64,000 nucleotides of DNA, taken from the NCBI GenBank assembly GCA_027604505.1, contig JADIIX010000031.1:62001-126000 (forward strand), written 5' to 3'. Position numbers and translations under genes: made by a program. Positions within the stretch are counted from its first letter, which is position 1. Every line of letters starts with the position of its first letter. Shown here in pieces: positions 10,757 to 22,396 of the stretch. The stretch comes from Gonapodya sp. JEL0774 (taxonomy: Eukaryota; Monoblepharomycota; Monoblepharidomycetes; Monoblepharidales; Gonapodyaceae). The notes under the pieces were generated by a model. That model did no database searches and was not told where the DNA came from. It saw only the letters and a program-made list of their open reading frames with translations.

Positions 10757-13242
10757 TCACTCCGTTTCCGACCTGAAAGGTTTCCGAAACAGTATCGGAC
10801 TGGAGGCGTAATTCGAGGCAAGGCTCTGCGAAGCTGGTGATCCGGGCGAGATCTGCTCGACCGACTTGCTGCCTCCTGCCAGGCCGCCTACTGGACTAAA
10901 AGTCCCAAGTGGTGCCAAAGGTGCTGGCGAAACAGACGTTATGTTTGCTAGTGCTGCCCACTGCATCTGCTTAGAAGGTGTTATGGATCTCGATTGAGTA
11001 TTTTTTCCACTGGCGGTCACGGATCCGCTGCTTTCGCTGCGGCTGTGCCCAAAACGCACGAGGGATGCCGCGAAATCTGCTCCAGAATCGGTGTGCTTGG
11101 GTATGTGACGTGAGGGTGAGATTGACGGACTGGCATCGGGGTTGCCTGAATCAACCGGAGATACACTCGGTGTGAGATAAGGGCTGTGCTTTCCGACTCC
11201 GGAGTAATGAGAGGCGGAAAACATGGGGGAGCTTGAGGGTTCGGAAGTTGGTGTCATGGGATAGGGCGTCATGAGATGGCTGTTGGGGAGGTGCGCACTG
11301 GGCATGTGCGGTGAGGCTACGGGCGCCAGAAACGAGGTTGGGAAGGTACCCGACATGCCCGTATCGGTATTGAGACCCTAGGAATCATAAGGACAAAAAA
11401 AAGGAGGGTAACCCAAGGAGTCAGCTCGACGATCAGGGATCTCAAATTCCGATGAACCATGGAGAACAGCAAACTCAACGAGTGACACTCACAAATCCCC
11501 ATCCATCACCCACGTCAAAGTACCAAAACACTTCTTGCCCTACCAACAGCGCCACCTCATCCTTCTCGACTGGTTCAAAATTTTTCACCACGTGCATGCA
11601 CTTTCTTATCATCTTGGCTTTCCCGGCCTCGAAACCGCGAGACATATTTCGCAAACCCTGTGCGGATACTGCTCCCAACTGAGCTCGCAAGACCGTATTC
11701 TCACGCTCCATCTCCTTGACGCGATCTAGGAGGAGTTTATAACGGTCTTGCAACTCAGATTTCTGTTGATCGAGAGCTTGTACACGGACCACAAGTAGGT
11801 CATTGAGCGCACGGTACTGCAGACGTTGGGAGATTGTGGTGCTGCTACTTCGTGATTCGCTTCGCTGGGTGAAGTGCCCATCACCTCGACTGGAACTTTC
11901 ACGTGGAGATACGAGAGCCGTGTCTGTATCTTCATCAGTGACGGCTTCTCTCCGTTGCTCTAGATACTGTTCGATCGATTGTCCTGGATGGGGTGAAAGT
12001 CCCCGCGCCGCCTCAGCTTTATCTAATGGGGATTGCTCGTGCGCTACGCTTGTCAAAGATCCATGCCTGCGGGAAATTTCGAGCAGGGTCGAATCGAGAC
12101 TTGATTCAACAGGCACACCGACGGCTATCGGCGAGCGAGGACCATTGACACTGACTCCACGGCGAGCCCCTGTACGAGACACAGTGGATGAGCTCCCAAG
12201 GAGTAAGCCTGAGTGATATGTGGCGGACCGTTCGGCAGTCCGAAACCCGCCTGTAGAAGCGGGTGAACTTTCTGAAATTGGGCCTGGCGCAAGGCTCGTG
12301 GAAGAGTCAAGCTCAGTAGATGTCCGCAGTCGCATATCAAGTTGGGCATATCGAGGACTGCCGATCATTTTGGTTTCCAGGAACTTTGCAATGGTTAAAT
12401 CGTGGAGTCGGTTTGCAGTATGCAGCACTTCTGCTGTGATTCGTGCACCGAAATTCACGAGGAGATCCACTATGTCTTTTCGCGGCTTCACAGCGACCTC
12501 CACGCATGCGTCCTCCCACCTGGCAGGGTTTCGTAGCAAAACTCGAGCGCCCGCTTTGTTGATACGGAGCCTTCCTGTCTGGTAGAGACCGAAATGGAGG
12601 TTAAAACATCTCTATGGTAGCATTCTATCACGTATCCGAAACAACTTACATCTGCCAAGTGGGTGAAGGCGGAAGGTTGCCCGTCCCTCACGTTGGTAAC
12701 TTTGCCACCTTTCCCCATTGCCAGCAATAGTGGTGATTCCAGCGTGTACTGGCGAATCCACCGCGATGAGACCCATTGCTGCAATGTCCAAACCTCTGCA
12801 CAATCGCTGTTGTGCCAGGATATGGGTTGGTTCGCATCTGCCCCAGCGCATAACAAGGCGCGGATACCGGTCGACCATCCAGCCAAAATTGCCAGTGCCT
12901 GTGTGTTTAGTTATCATAGTAGCATACATCTTCATGCCCTGGGAAAGAGAATCAGCTTTTCCTCACCAATGCGCTTTCACCAACAAGAGTCTCCATTTGT
13001 GTATCTACAATATCCTCAAACTGTTCCTCGTAGACATCGGGCAACAGGAACCGTTTTCGTACCCGGATTTTACCCAACGATCGCTGTCCTTTCCGAAGGT
13101 CACAGAGAAGTGTGATCTTCTTGCGAACGTTCGGGTCAGCCCCGTTGCTCAGGGCTTCCTGCAACTTGTCGATATCTTGAGCCTCGGTGGCTTCAAGAAG
13201 CACAATATCTGCGGCTCTATCCATCGCTCTGAAGGGGCTCAT
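10757..13242 (-). CDS. Ankyrin / coiled-coil / SH3 scaffold protein
   Basis: Four exons on the minus strand (13242-12967, 12898-12650, 12578-11493, 11377-10757) join in phase 0 to about 743 residues. The start is the first ATG of the frame; a longer reading would need a TTG start. The N-terminal third is ankyrin-like and aligns with the 4983-7790 protein (LQEALSNGADPNVRKKITL; IRALLCAGADANQ; DIVDLLVNFGARIT), including an unusual spacer with W.LQQW...RW. It lacks the first SH3 of its paralogue. A coiled coil runs at about 429-480, and one SH3 at about 503-557 (FEPVEKDEVALLVGQ, DGWGF, then GLNTDTGMSGTFPTSFL). The SH3 intron is two codons after the Trp, as in the paralogue. The C-terminus is Ser/Pro-rich. 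Cytosolic adaptor inferred. Confidence 0.87.
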
Positions 13243-14498
13243 AAGCTTCCTCGCGAACCATGCGTTGGATGTAATGCAGCGCGGGTCGCCCTGTCCAAAT
13301 AGACGAACGGCAGTTTCAGCTGACAAGCTTCAGGCAAGGAGCGAACTCTGGAAGCGTTGAATCTTTTCTTGGACAGATTATTTTCGGCTCAGCAAAGCGG
13401 GTGAACCGCCATTGTTTGGGGATTGATCATATGCATAATATAGTACTAAGAAACCCTCCCGTGAATATATTGGGTACAGCAAAACAGTTCGCAGCATCGT
13501 AAACGGCTATCAAAAGAATCTCCACCTAGTTCAATCAGAGCGTCTCGACCGCTTCAAGAGCCTGGACGTGCTGATGAGCCGTGATCGCCAAGCATTCCTC
13601 ATGTTTCGAATCGCTGCCCAGAAGCAAATTTTACAAGGTTGACTCCCGCCATAAGTATCAGTCGAAAGAGTGCCACGAAAGCTACATGATCAACGCATGA
13701 ATTTATATGCGGCATATTGCATACACTCCGCCAGTGCGGGTAAAAGCAAAGGGGAGGTGGAGGTAGTGATGCACCTCAGCACACGAACGAAATTTGATTT
13801 GGCTTATCCCGTGGTAGTTTACTGCATGGACCACAAATACTACATACATACAATGGGTCATCTTCCGACCCGGAGGTGTGCAGCAATCTGTGTATATAAA
13901 TGGCTGACAATGGCCGACATGTATAGTCGGTGCCTCCGGCAACAAACACCGGCAAAACGATGCCCTCTTGTCGAGCGAAACCGCCGGCCGAGTAGGGTAT
14001 CAGTTGCTCTGAGCATCTGTCACCGCAGTGCGTTTTTGAAGTGCGCACTGAGTCAGGTTGTCGCAAGTCCGTCTGTTCTGAATACCGCTTGCAACGGTAG
14101 GCACCTTTGCGATCACTCCTGAAGTGTTAGAAAGTTATCCATGCGTTTACCCAAACTTTACATGCATCATAGTAGTCAACGGCACAAAGAGACTCTCACG
14201 ACGTGAGGCTCTCTATCATCTGTGTGTGTGATATTTCAACTTGTGCGCCACAGATTCCATACATAGGGGCTGCTGATCACATCAACTGCATAGCGGACCT
14301 CAGATCTGAACTTGAATTAGAACTAAATTTTCGTAGAAGGATGTGCATATTACGAATACATGCGATCTAAAGTTCGGGTATACGCAGTCAGGAGTGGTTT
14401 AAAGTCAATCACTCTCCGCGGAGAGTGCACAGAGAGTGCACACAGATGCATATACAACATTCAAAGCTTGTGAAGTCTGTGCTTTTGTTTAGGTACCC
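13243..14498. other. Intergenic
   Basis: About 1.25 kb without a supported gene. It is AT-richer than the flanking coding DNA and has only short, domain-free frames. Confidence 0.5.
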
Positions 14499-15748
14499 TC
14501 ATACCAGAAGCTGCAGTTCAATACGATTTGTGAGTGAAGATGCAAGGCACGATTCCTGGCACGGACAATCAACTCACAACTGCATTCACCACACCATCGT
14601 TTTCCGGGTTATTTGTAACCTGCGCGTATTTCCCCCAAACAACCTTACCAGATTGTGTCACGAGACCGAGTTCCGACACGTTGACCTACATCACCAAAAT
14701 GGAAGACCCGATTACATTCCCATCGGCCCCCAACTGATGCTTTTAGGTTGGCACAAACCTCAATGATTGTCCCCTTGGTTATGACACCGAGACCCGTCAT
14801 GTCCTTCCCGTTGGGATTCTTCTTCACGCCAAGCACGTCCAACATGAAAGTGGCTTTCAACTCCGGGTGGGTAACGTGCGCGCGCTTTACACGAAGAGCA
14901 GTGGGGCGAATGAAGCGTTCGTATTTGGGGGGTAGACGAGTGAAGGATTGGGGGACGAAGGTGTGCTTGGAAACCAAACGCTTCCATTGCTTGGCTGAGG
15001 TAAAATGAGAAACAATGAACATGAGAAAAAAGCAACTCGAAGCAAAGTTGACCAGGTCGAACCGGGCAGCTCTTGTCGTTCCAGTCCACCGATATTATTG
15101 TAAATCGCTCCGCCGTATACTCACTGCCCTTCTTTCCCGTCTTGATGACTTTGAAAACCTCTTCCTCAGCCACCGCTCGCACTTTGGGCAACGGAACGTC
15201 CCACTTCGCCGCGCGTTCCTTCCGCTTTTGCTTGATTGCGTTGGAAAGAACCTTTGCTCGGGTCTCGGTTTGACGATCAAGTAGGTAAGGAGGAAGAGCA
15301 GTGGCGGGGTTGGCGTCGGGGGTGGCGTGCTTGTTGGTCCGTTCGTCGTGGACCTTGAGGCTGAAGGACAACGAGATCGAGATACACAGCTGCCACAGGT
15401 TGGACAATCAGTCACCCACGTCTTCTTCATCTGAATCTTCTCATTGTGCCTCTTTTTGTTGTACAGCTTAGCCTTCAACCCGTGAACTTTCTGGGCGAAT
15501 GCAGCTTTCTTGTGGACCTCACGAGCTGCCCGCTTTCGTCTGAGATATTTCACAAGGAGGGACTTCGCTCAACAACTGGAAACAAAACGTTATCGCGGCC
15601 CAAAGACTCACTTCCGCTCCTCGTGATCGAGTCTCCGTCCATGCTTCTTCACGGCCTCCTCGATGTACTCGTTCTGAGGCTGTGGGTTTTCAACGAGATG
15701 CCGGGCGAAGGATGGGTCCAAGAAAGAGAACAACCAAAATCGGGCCAT
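14499..15748 (-). CDS. NSA2: Ribosome biogenesis protein NSA2
   Basis: Six exons (15748-15612, 15539-15420, 15360-15125, 14994-14759, 14685-14578, 14510-14499) join cleanly to about 282 residues. Conserved NSA2 landmarks appear in order: [110 protein letters not shown] and [18 protein letters not shown]2 is a nucleolar pre-60S assembly factor needed for 27S pre-rRNA processing, with an eS8-like fold. Known NSA2 begins with MPQNEY and is about 261 long. Here an in-frame ATG at 15748 adds 22 non-conserved residues, and acccacag just before the PQNEY codons could instead be an acceptor after a tiny first exon. The last exon carries only three codons and the stop (Leu-Leu-Val), restoring the conserved C-terminus. 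Confidence 0.95.
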
Positions 15749-15948
15749 GGTCAGTTTCACGATACGATCTTAAAATATGTTCCGACCATGATGGAAAGAA
15801 ACGAACCATTGCGGTGGTCGGTTGCGGTTTCGGGGAGGGCAAAGGCAAAAGTGAGCTCCGCCCGGCCCTTGCTCACCAGCAACTGTCACATTTCTGGTGC
15901 TTGGAATGTGCAATGCGACCACCCGCCTAAAATTAAATATGTATGCTC

Positions 15949-17373
15949 TCAACTCAAAAAACTAAGAGCTATCGCTACACTTGTTGCGACATTTAGCGAG
16001 TCCGCTCCTGGAGCCATAGGAATACGAATCTTCAGCTGCGCCCGTCGAATGGTAGAAGGGTCAAGGCTGCGTCGAAAATAACACCCGAGGCAACTTGGCC
16101 GATTGACAAGGAAGAGAAAACAGAGCATCCCGACTCACCCTGGTCCCTCTGCTCCTACAATTATGGCAGGTTTCGCTATCGATCCTCGAGGGATATCACG
16201 AATGTCCGTGGCATGGGGGTTGGGAGTGAACGCGATGGTGGTGAAGCCGTGCTGCTCGAGGAGTGTAAGAGCGTCTGGTCCGTCTGTGGTCTCGCTAGAA
16301 GACGATGACGCTCCAGCACCATTGCTACTCGCTCCACTCTCCGCCTGTTTCCTCGCACGCCACTCCCTTTTAGTCAGTTTCTTCTTATTTTTAAGTTTAT
16401 TTACCGCATACTGTCCCGCAGATGGACCTTCCCAAGGGTCGGTCTCATTCTGCACGTCATTGTCCGACTCGATGTCCTCTGGAAACTGACTGAGGAGGCT
16501 TCCCGCATCTCCGGACTCAGGTACCCAGTTATCCACGATACCAAAGCGTACTCTGGTGGCGTGACCCACGCTCACGCGCACCGCCTTTCGGTAGAGTGGG
16601 TGGCAACAGTCTCGAGTCAGTAACACGCACGCCCGGTCCATGCCAGCGAGACATGCCACGTTCCGGAAGATGGATCCAACATTGTCAATACCGTTGACAC
16701 GCTCGAGAACGACCGCCACGTTGGAAGTGGAGAGAAGTTGGGCGAGTAATGGGGGTGGTGGGATGGATGCCGAGGCGAGGACGCCTCTGTGGAAATGGAA
16801 TCCCGTGAGTTGCTCCAATACAGGTTGTGGAGCAACGTAGACGGGAATCGGCAGCGCTTGCACTGCGGCGCCCGCTTTGGTGGCTGATTCCCGGTTTTGT
16901 GATCCGAATCTCTTCTCCAGTTCTCTCCAAACATCTGCCATCTTTTCCCGATGATGCTCCGTGAGGATCACGCTCCGGATCGGATACAGCGATCCCTCAG
17001 CGAGAAGTGTTCGTGTTACAGTCTCTCCCTCAGCGATGAAAACGTTGGTTCTTCCATGAAACTCGTTTTCACGTAGAGTGGGACTCTTGAGGTCTCGGTA
17101 GTCCGCAAGAAGCGGCGACAGCGCATCGGTGATGGGAATGAAATGGACAATAGGATTGGTAGCTGGAGGAGTGTCGGTCTTCGAGTCGGACGATGGTGAC
17201 TTCAATTCGAGTGGTCGCTCTTCCATCTGAGAATATCTTTGAATATGAATCAGTTTTGATGTTCTGGTGAATGGAAATCTCAGGATAAGCGAACGCGCGT
17301 TCAAGGGTTTGACAATCCAGACCATACAAGTCGTCGATATCGGGGGCAAATACAAAAGAGTGCTAATTGACAT
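15949..17373 (-). CDS. SpoU-family 2'-O-methyltransferase, probably mitochondrial rRNA
   Basis: Two exons (17373-16139, 16066-15949) give about 450 residues. The SPOUT methylase motifs are present: motif 1 with the catalytic Asn/Arg (ERVNGIDNVGSIFRN), motif 2 VGAEGPGL completed across the intron, and motif 3 IPMAPGADSLNVATSVAIAL. These form the trefoil-knot AdoMet site. The N-terminus from the first ATG is rich in Arg, Ser and hydrophobics and has IQRYSQ, matching a mitochondrial processing consensus (R-x-Y-S), so an MRM1/MRM3-like role on mitochondrial large-subunit rRNA is inferred. An alternative start at 17325 would also keep the leader; 17226 would lose it. A Lys/Ser-rich insertion of about 70 residues separates motifs 1 and 2, including KNKKKLTKREWRARKQ. 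Confidence 0.88.
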
Positions 17374-18052
17374 AGAAATGGTTGCATTGTTCAAAGACTG
17401 TCATAGCTGTATTAACACGACTTATGATTATGACGGAATATTGTTATTTCCCTTCCCAGTCCAGCCAGTTGGATGAGTGCTACGGGTACCTATCGCGCTC
17501 CAGTACACAAATATGGTCATCGGGGACTCTGTAAGGAAGAAAAGTTGACAACTGACCATCTCTTCAAAACACCATTTGCAGATCTTTTCCGTGTGACTGG
17601 TAACTGCGGAGGCTTCGCATACTATGTTGCTCGAATCTTCGTGTTGCATGGTCTCTTTAATTTTCTTTCAGCAGGAAATGCACATAGCCCACAAAGTTTT
17701 CACCAAGAGAACACGAATATCCAGGGTCGGAGCGAAAAAAGCATGAAAGCAGATTGTCGTGCAATATAGCGGTCAAGAGAACCTGCAAGGAGATCACCAC
17801 CTAGGAATACAGTCACTACCTCATTACATTCTGCAGATCCAATTCAGTATCGTATTGCTTGAATGCGAGATCTGATCGTGCACCCCTGGCTTTATGGCTT
17901 GCATAAGAACGCTGATGTCATCGTTTGCAAGCACTTAAAAGCCAACCCAACGTATCACCAACTCCATCCGAGCACCACATTCTTGTCGCGATCTGGGGCT
18001 ACAGTTAGTTCTCTACCACTCACTCACCTTCTACCAAAAAGATCAATCTGTC
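17374..18052. promoter_or_regulatory. Divergent intergenic region
   Basis: This 679-base stretch separates the 5' ends of the minus-strand methylase and the plus-strand small stress-type gene, so it should hold both promoters. I see no gene and no specific motif I can name. Confidence 0.45.
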
Positions 18053-18670
18053 ATGAGCTCGAGCGGAGCAAACCAGCGCGGTCAGGAGAAGGTAGGAGTC
18101 CCCAACCGAGTGTTGCACACCCGACTTCCGAATCATCGAACCTCCCGCGATGGAATTAGTACAAGCCGTCGGAGCACGGAGGAATGAAGGAGGATGGAAC
18201 TCCCGATAAGCGTGTCAAACGTGAGTTCACATTATAGTGTCGTGCGGGAGGGATGATTTAGGTTTCGTGATGATTAACATACGTCATACTGATGATGCTT
18301 GTCGCAGAATTTGAATCCGAGGCCCATAAAGTGAACACGGAAGAGCTCGCACATGGGAGCCACCACTCGTCGAAGGTTGAGACTGAAGAAGGGAAAACGG
18401 GAGCTCAAGGTGAGCTGACGTCACCCCTCAGCTTTTCTGATACCCGACGTGAACTTGCTACCTTTACTTCGTATCCTCATACTAGTTGGCGGGGAGCACA
18501 ATGCCGGCACGGGAAAGTACAAACCTACGGAGCACGGTGAGTAGTTCTCCTTTTTCCATTAGGATTTACTGGCTTCTGCACTGTAACCATTATCACGCAT
18601 TCCAGATGGCCTTAAAGAAGATGGTACCCCTGATCGCCGCACCAAAATGGGGGAAGGTGCTCGAGAGTGA
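18053..18670 (+). CDS. Small hydrophilic stress-type protein with two YKP(S/T)EH repeats
   Basis: Five short exons (18053-18091, 18160-18220, 18308-18409, 18486-18536, 18606-18670) splice in frame to about 105 residues. The protein has two copies of one motif: YKPSEHGGMKEDGTPDKR (about residues 14-31) and YKPTEHDGLKEDGTPDRR (about 82-99). They are separated by a His/Glu-rich middle (NTEELAHGSHHSSKVE) and a Gly-rich GGEHNAGTGK. It has almost no hydrophobic core, no signal peptide and no membrane segment, resembling small fungal conidiation or desiccation (KGG/LEA-like) proteins; that family link is from memory and is inference. Every splice site is a standard GT-AG. Function is probably protective or regulatory and not established by the sequence. 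Confidence 0.8.
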
Positions 18671-18907
18671 ATCAAAGTGACTGGAGTGGGACAAGTGTTC
18701 AGACGGGTGGCGGTGAAAAAGCACGTGGAGAAAAGCCGCTTGTCGTTTGTAGTACTTTTGCATCACAGACGGAGTCTCGCAATACAGTTTCGTTGCCTTC
18801 AAGTTGGTTATATGAAAATTCGGCTCATTTTCAACCGGATCCACAAATCTTCCAACATACCGGTTCCGAAAAACCTCCACCTTCACCGGCTCCACGCGGC
18901 AGAAGAG

Positions 18908-20981
18908 ATGTCTTCACTACCGCGCTCGCCGCCCGATCTTCCAACCGCGAACCTCGCGAAACTCGAAGCCCTTCTTACTGCGTTCGCAGCGGATGCCCGA
19001 GATGGAGTCCACACGTACGAGCTCGGCAAGGGAAGACCGCTGGCGGCTGGCGATATGAGGGACACCAAGGTACGATATGCAAATACTTTATTTGATGAAA
19101 AGGATTCGATAGGAGGGGTGATGCAGTGGCGATCATACATTACGAGTTCATGTTCATTGACGATACGTTTCTCGTCTGCTTTCCCTCTATGGTTTCTATA
19201 CCGATTTCAAAGATGGGATTCAATTTCGCAACGGTCATCGTTCATAGAGGAAACGTTGTTGCTGAGCGTTACGGTATGTATAACATTCCACGTCTTCACC
19301 ACTGCTCCCAAACACGTCAAAGTACTCCAAATCGTGCTCCTGCTTCCCATCCTTCAATCACTGTTTATTTTAGCCCCACACATTGCTCCGATGCAACCCC
19401 TCGTCTCTTGGTCCATGGCTAAGTCTATAACCCACCTTTGTCTGGGCATCGTCCACCGCTTGGGAAAACTCCCACCCCTGGATCACCCATTGGGCAGATT
19501 GAGACTCGAGGATGGGAGGTGGGCAGTACCCGAATGGAGGGGCAAAGGGGATAAGAGGGCAGGGATTACATTGAGGGATTTGGTACGTTTCTTATGGTCA
19601 ACAGGCCGGAGATGGTGCGGACGACAAGCGCGTTGAAACCGTGTGGAGATGTGTTTACACCGTGTGAAGGTTGAACCAAACCTACTTTCTTATTGAGAGG
19701 GATCAGGACCAAGGAAATGGGGTTCGGAGTTCTGCAGAGATCGCTGTAGGCTGCCACATTGCGCTCATACTCCCATTGCGATCCGCCCTTGTCCGTCCTC
19801 AGCTTCAAATGCGGTCCGGCCTCGAATTTAATGAAGACTACGACCCGGCTAAACACGGCATGTCCGATGTGCAGCAGATGGTGAGCAGCGGGCTCGGCGG
19901 ATTGTTTGCGTAGAGTGTGTCCCATTTGTGGACACGTGTACTCATGCGGGGAAGTGCCGAGATGGTGCTTATGGTTGAGTGGTTGGTGGAATATCTGTGG
20001 TGGTTGCGTTGGCATATGGAATTAAGTGGATGGAAAACGTTTTTGACTGTTCTGGAATCTGAGTGGCGGCGCAACCAACAGGCCGCTTTTCCTTTTTCGC
20101 GCTTCTACAGCTCTTTACCCGCCCTGGCAAATCTGACATGGGCCACTTTGCTGCGAGCAAGCCGTTGCAGGAAGATCCTGGTGGGTGTCGTTGAGGAATG
20201 ATGAGCCGATGCTGTCAAGACGACCCCTTCCAATTGTGCCCCACGTCACACTGTCTTTTCAGGCAACACATTCCGCTACGCTTCTGGTACTTCCAACATC
20301 TTGTCTCGCCTTCTTGCTCGCCTGATCCAACCACTCACAATGCCCGAATTTCTGGCCGACCATCTCTTTGCACCTCTCGCACTAACGTCGTCCGCGCACG
20401 CCACGTGCGACGAGGTAGGAACCATGGTGGGGAGCAGCTTCGTGTGGATGAGTGCCGAAGATTACGCAAAGGTTGGAATGTTGTATGCGAGGGGTGGCGA
20501 GTATGAAGGAAGGCGAGTCGTGGAAAGGGAATGGGCAGAGATGGCGGGAAAGAGAACAGGGGGTGTGGACGGAGAGAGGCTAGAGTACTCATATCACTGG
20601 TTGGTTGCCGAGTTGAGGCCGCGGGTCATTCGGGAATCGCGATCCATTTATCGATTCATCTACAACCCCATGCCCCCCATCTTGCCTGTTACGCCTTCTC
20701 ACACAACTTCAACTCGAACCTTACCGTCGGTTCCATCCGTCCCACACCTCCCCACAAGGTGGGTCTCCCGTCCTCACGGCACCCTGCCACCTTACTTCCG
20801 TGCAAGCGGTTTCGAAGGACAGTTCATCCTCGTTGTCCCGTCACTGGATTTGGTGGTAGTACGATTGGGGAGAACTGTGGCGGGAACGGAGCAGTGGGAG
20901 CGTTTGGAGGAGTGGATGGAAGGGGTGGTGGGGTGCTTTGTTGGGAACGTGCAGGAGGGTAGTACAAAGGGGAAATTGTAA
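18908..20981 (+). CDS. Beta-lactamase-like serine hydrolase
   Basis: Six exons (18908-19069, 19213-19273, 19374-19582, 19803-19880, 20111-20180, 20263-20981) give about 432 residues. Class-C beta-lactamase/penicillin-binding-protein motifs are visible: the nucleophile motif S88-M-A-K91 inside LVSWSMAKS, the second motif Y199-A-S201 in FRYASGTSN, and a C-terminal FRASGFEGQF segment followed by VVPSLDLVVVRLG in place of KTG. LRDLLQMRSGLEFNEDY is the usual loop after the nucleophile. Such proteins hydrolyse esters, amides or D-amino acid peptides; the substrate cannot be told. No clear signal peptide is seen from the chosen ATG; the frame is open upstream to 18677. A Pro-rich insertion near residues 330-370 is atypical. 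Ultimately bacterial-type fold, with introns now acquired. Confidence 0.88.
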
Positions 20982-21115
20982 TATTGGAGTTTATCACCAG
21001 TGAAGTAATTGGGTCGGAATGCACTTCTTATGGTCTACGGCTCGTAAGTTGCCTGTTACCGCTGGGGTGTTGTATCACCATAACTGCATGCAGACCGCGT
21101 GCTACACCAAACATA

Positions 21116-21975
21116 TCAAACTGAGCAAGCTGGAACATCCGGCCCTCGCATTACAGATACACTCGTCGCAGCTGCAACGTGTGACGAGAGAGTGTGAGCG
21201 GGACAAGGGTTTATCGCAAGTCTGCGCCGTAACAAAACAAAACCCACTGATTGCTCGTCAAAATGTTTCCGGCACGCTGGACACACATTTAGTTTACGAG
21301 CACAGCTCCGGCAAATTAAATGACCACTGATGAACGCGATACGACGTTTCATCCTGCCAGAATGTGGGAAAAATAAACTCTCATCAACGAACCATCTGGG
21401 TACTGTTGCACCCTTTCTCCACAATATTGCCCATGCACACAATCTGGGGAACGGAACCACCATTACAAGTACCCAAAAATGAACGCTATTGAGTTCACGC
21501 ACCGAAATTTTTTGCACAAGCACTCACACATTTTCTAGCATGTTCCCGCTCCTGTCGCAGTCTTCGAGCCGTTGATTCGGCTTCGATTTTGGCGGTCATC
21601 AGCGCCGATTGTCTGCTTTCAAGTTTCTTGTTCAACGCCCGAAGAGCCATGGTTTCGTCCACGTGCCCTTGGCGCAACCTCCTTTCTGTGTCTTGTAGAT
21701 TCAAGATATGTTCCTTCAAACGACTGCAAAGGAGTGTGTTATCGAACAGATCAACAATTTGTCGACGAGCAGCACGTATCGCACTAAATACTATATTACC
21801 ATATTTTCCGAGCTTGCGCATCAATTTGAGCTTGTGCATGTGGTAATTCATCCCCTTGAAACGCGTTCGGCTCATTCACATTTCCCGGCAGGCCGCTGAT
21901 CGCTGACTCATTCACCGGTGAAAACTGGCGCTCTTTACTCTTTTCTTCCCAATCATGGCCACAAGATTTGCACAT
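21116..21975 (-). CDS. Coiled-coil protein with C-terminal RING-like finger (model uncertain)
   Basis: Two exons are clear (21975-21800 and 21723-21528) and encode a start MCKSCGHDWEE, then a heptad-rich coiled coil (AQIDAQARKICRLKEHILNL; later ESTARRLRQEREHARKC). A further exon from 21443 continues with IVCMGNIVEKGC, and a segment near 21345-21270 encodes GHLICRSCARKLNVCPACRKHF, the second half of a RING finger. I could not find splice sites that join the last two parts in frame. The residue preceding GH is Ser where a RING has Cys. Coiled-coil/RING proteins are usually E3 ubiquitin ligases; here either a finger variant, an unseen microexon or a decaying gene. The stop at 21116 is that of the last open segment. 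Confidence 0.5.
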
Positions 21976-22396
21976 GGGCACGGTGAAGACGTCGAGATGG
22001 ACCCGGATGCGCAGCTGCTGTACATCGGATCTGGCAGTGCAACAACTCTGGCAGGAAAGAGTGGGTAGACGAGGCAGCTGGGAACGAGTGGAGTTAAATA
22101 TGCCTCTTCCAATTTTCTCTATATTCGATAATGCGCTGATTTGTCTTGGTCTTGTTGGCGAAAATATGGTATCATCACTCTGTCACCTTCATGAACGTCC
22201 GAACAACGAATGCCGAATTCGATCAACTAAATGAACGTGATTCACTAATTTCGATCTGGTCTCGCACCGTCGAACCCTATGCTACGTGCATTCTTCTGTC
22301 CCCGCTTGGACGTCCCACGAACTGCGATAATCCCCGCTCGTCAGTCTCACCTTCAGACTTCGGCTCCCGCGCAACGCACATTTCAGCCTCAGTAGA

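Noticed and set aside
21495-21875. Alternative reading through the first intron of the coiled-coil/RING gene
   Set aside because: The spliced version keeps one continuous heptad pattern (ARKICRLKEHILNL), whereas the read-through breaks it.
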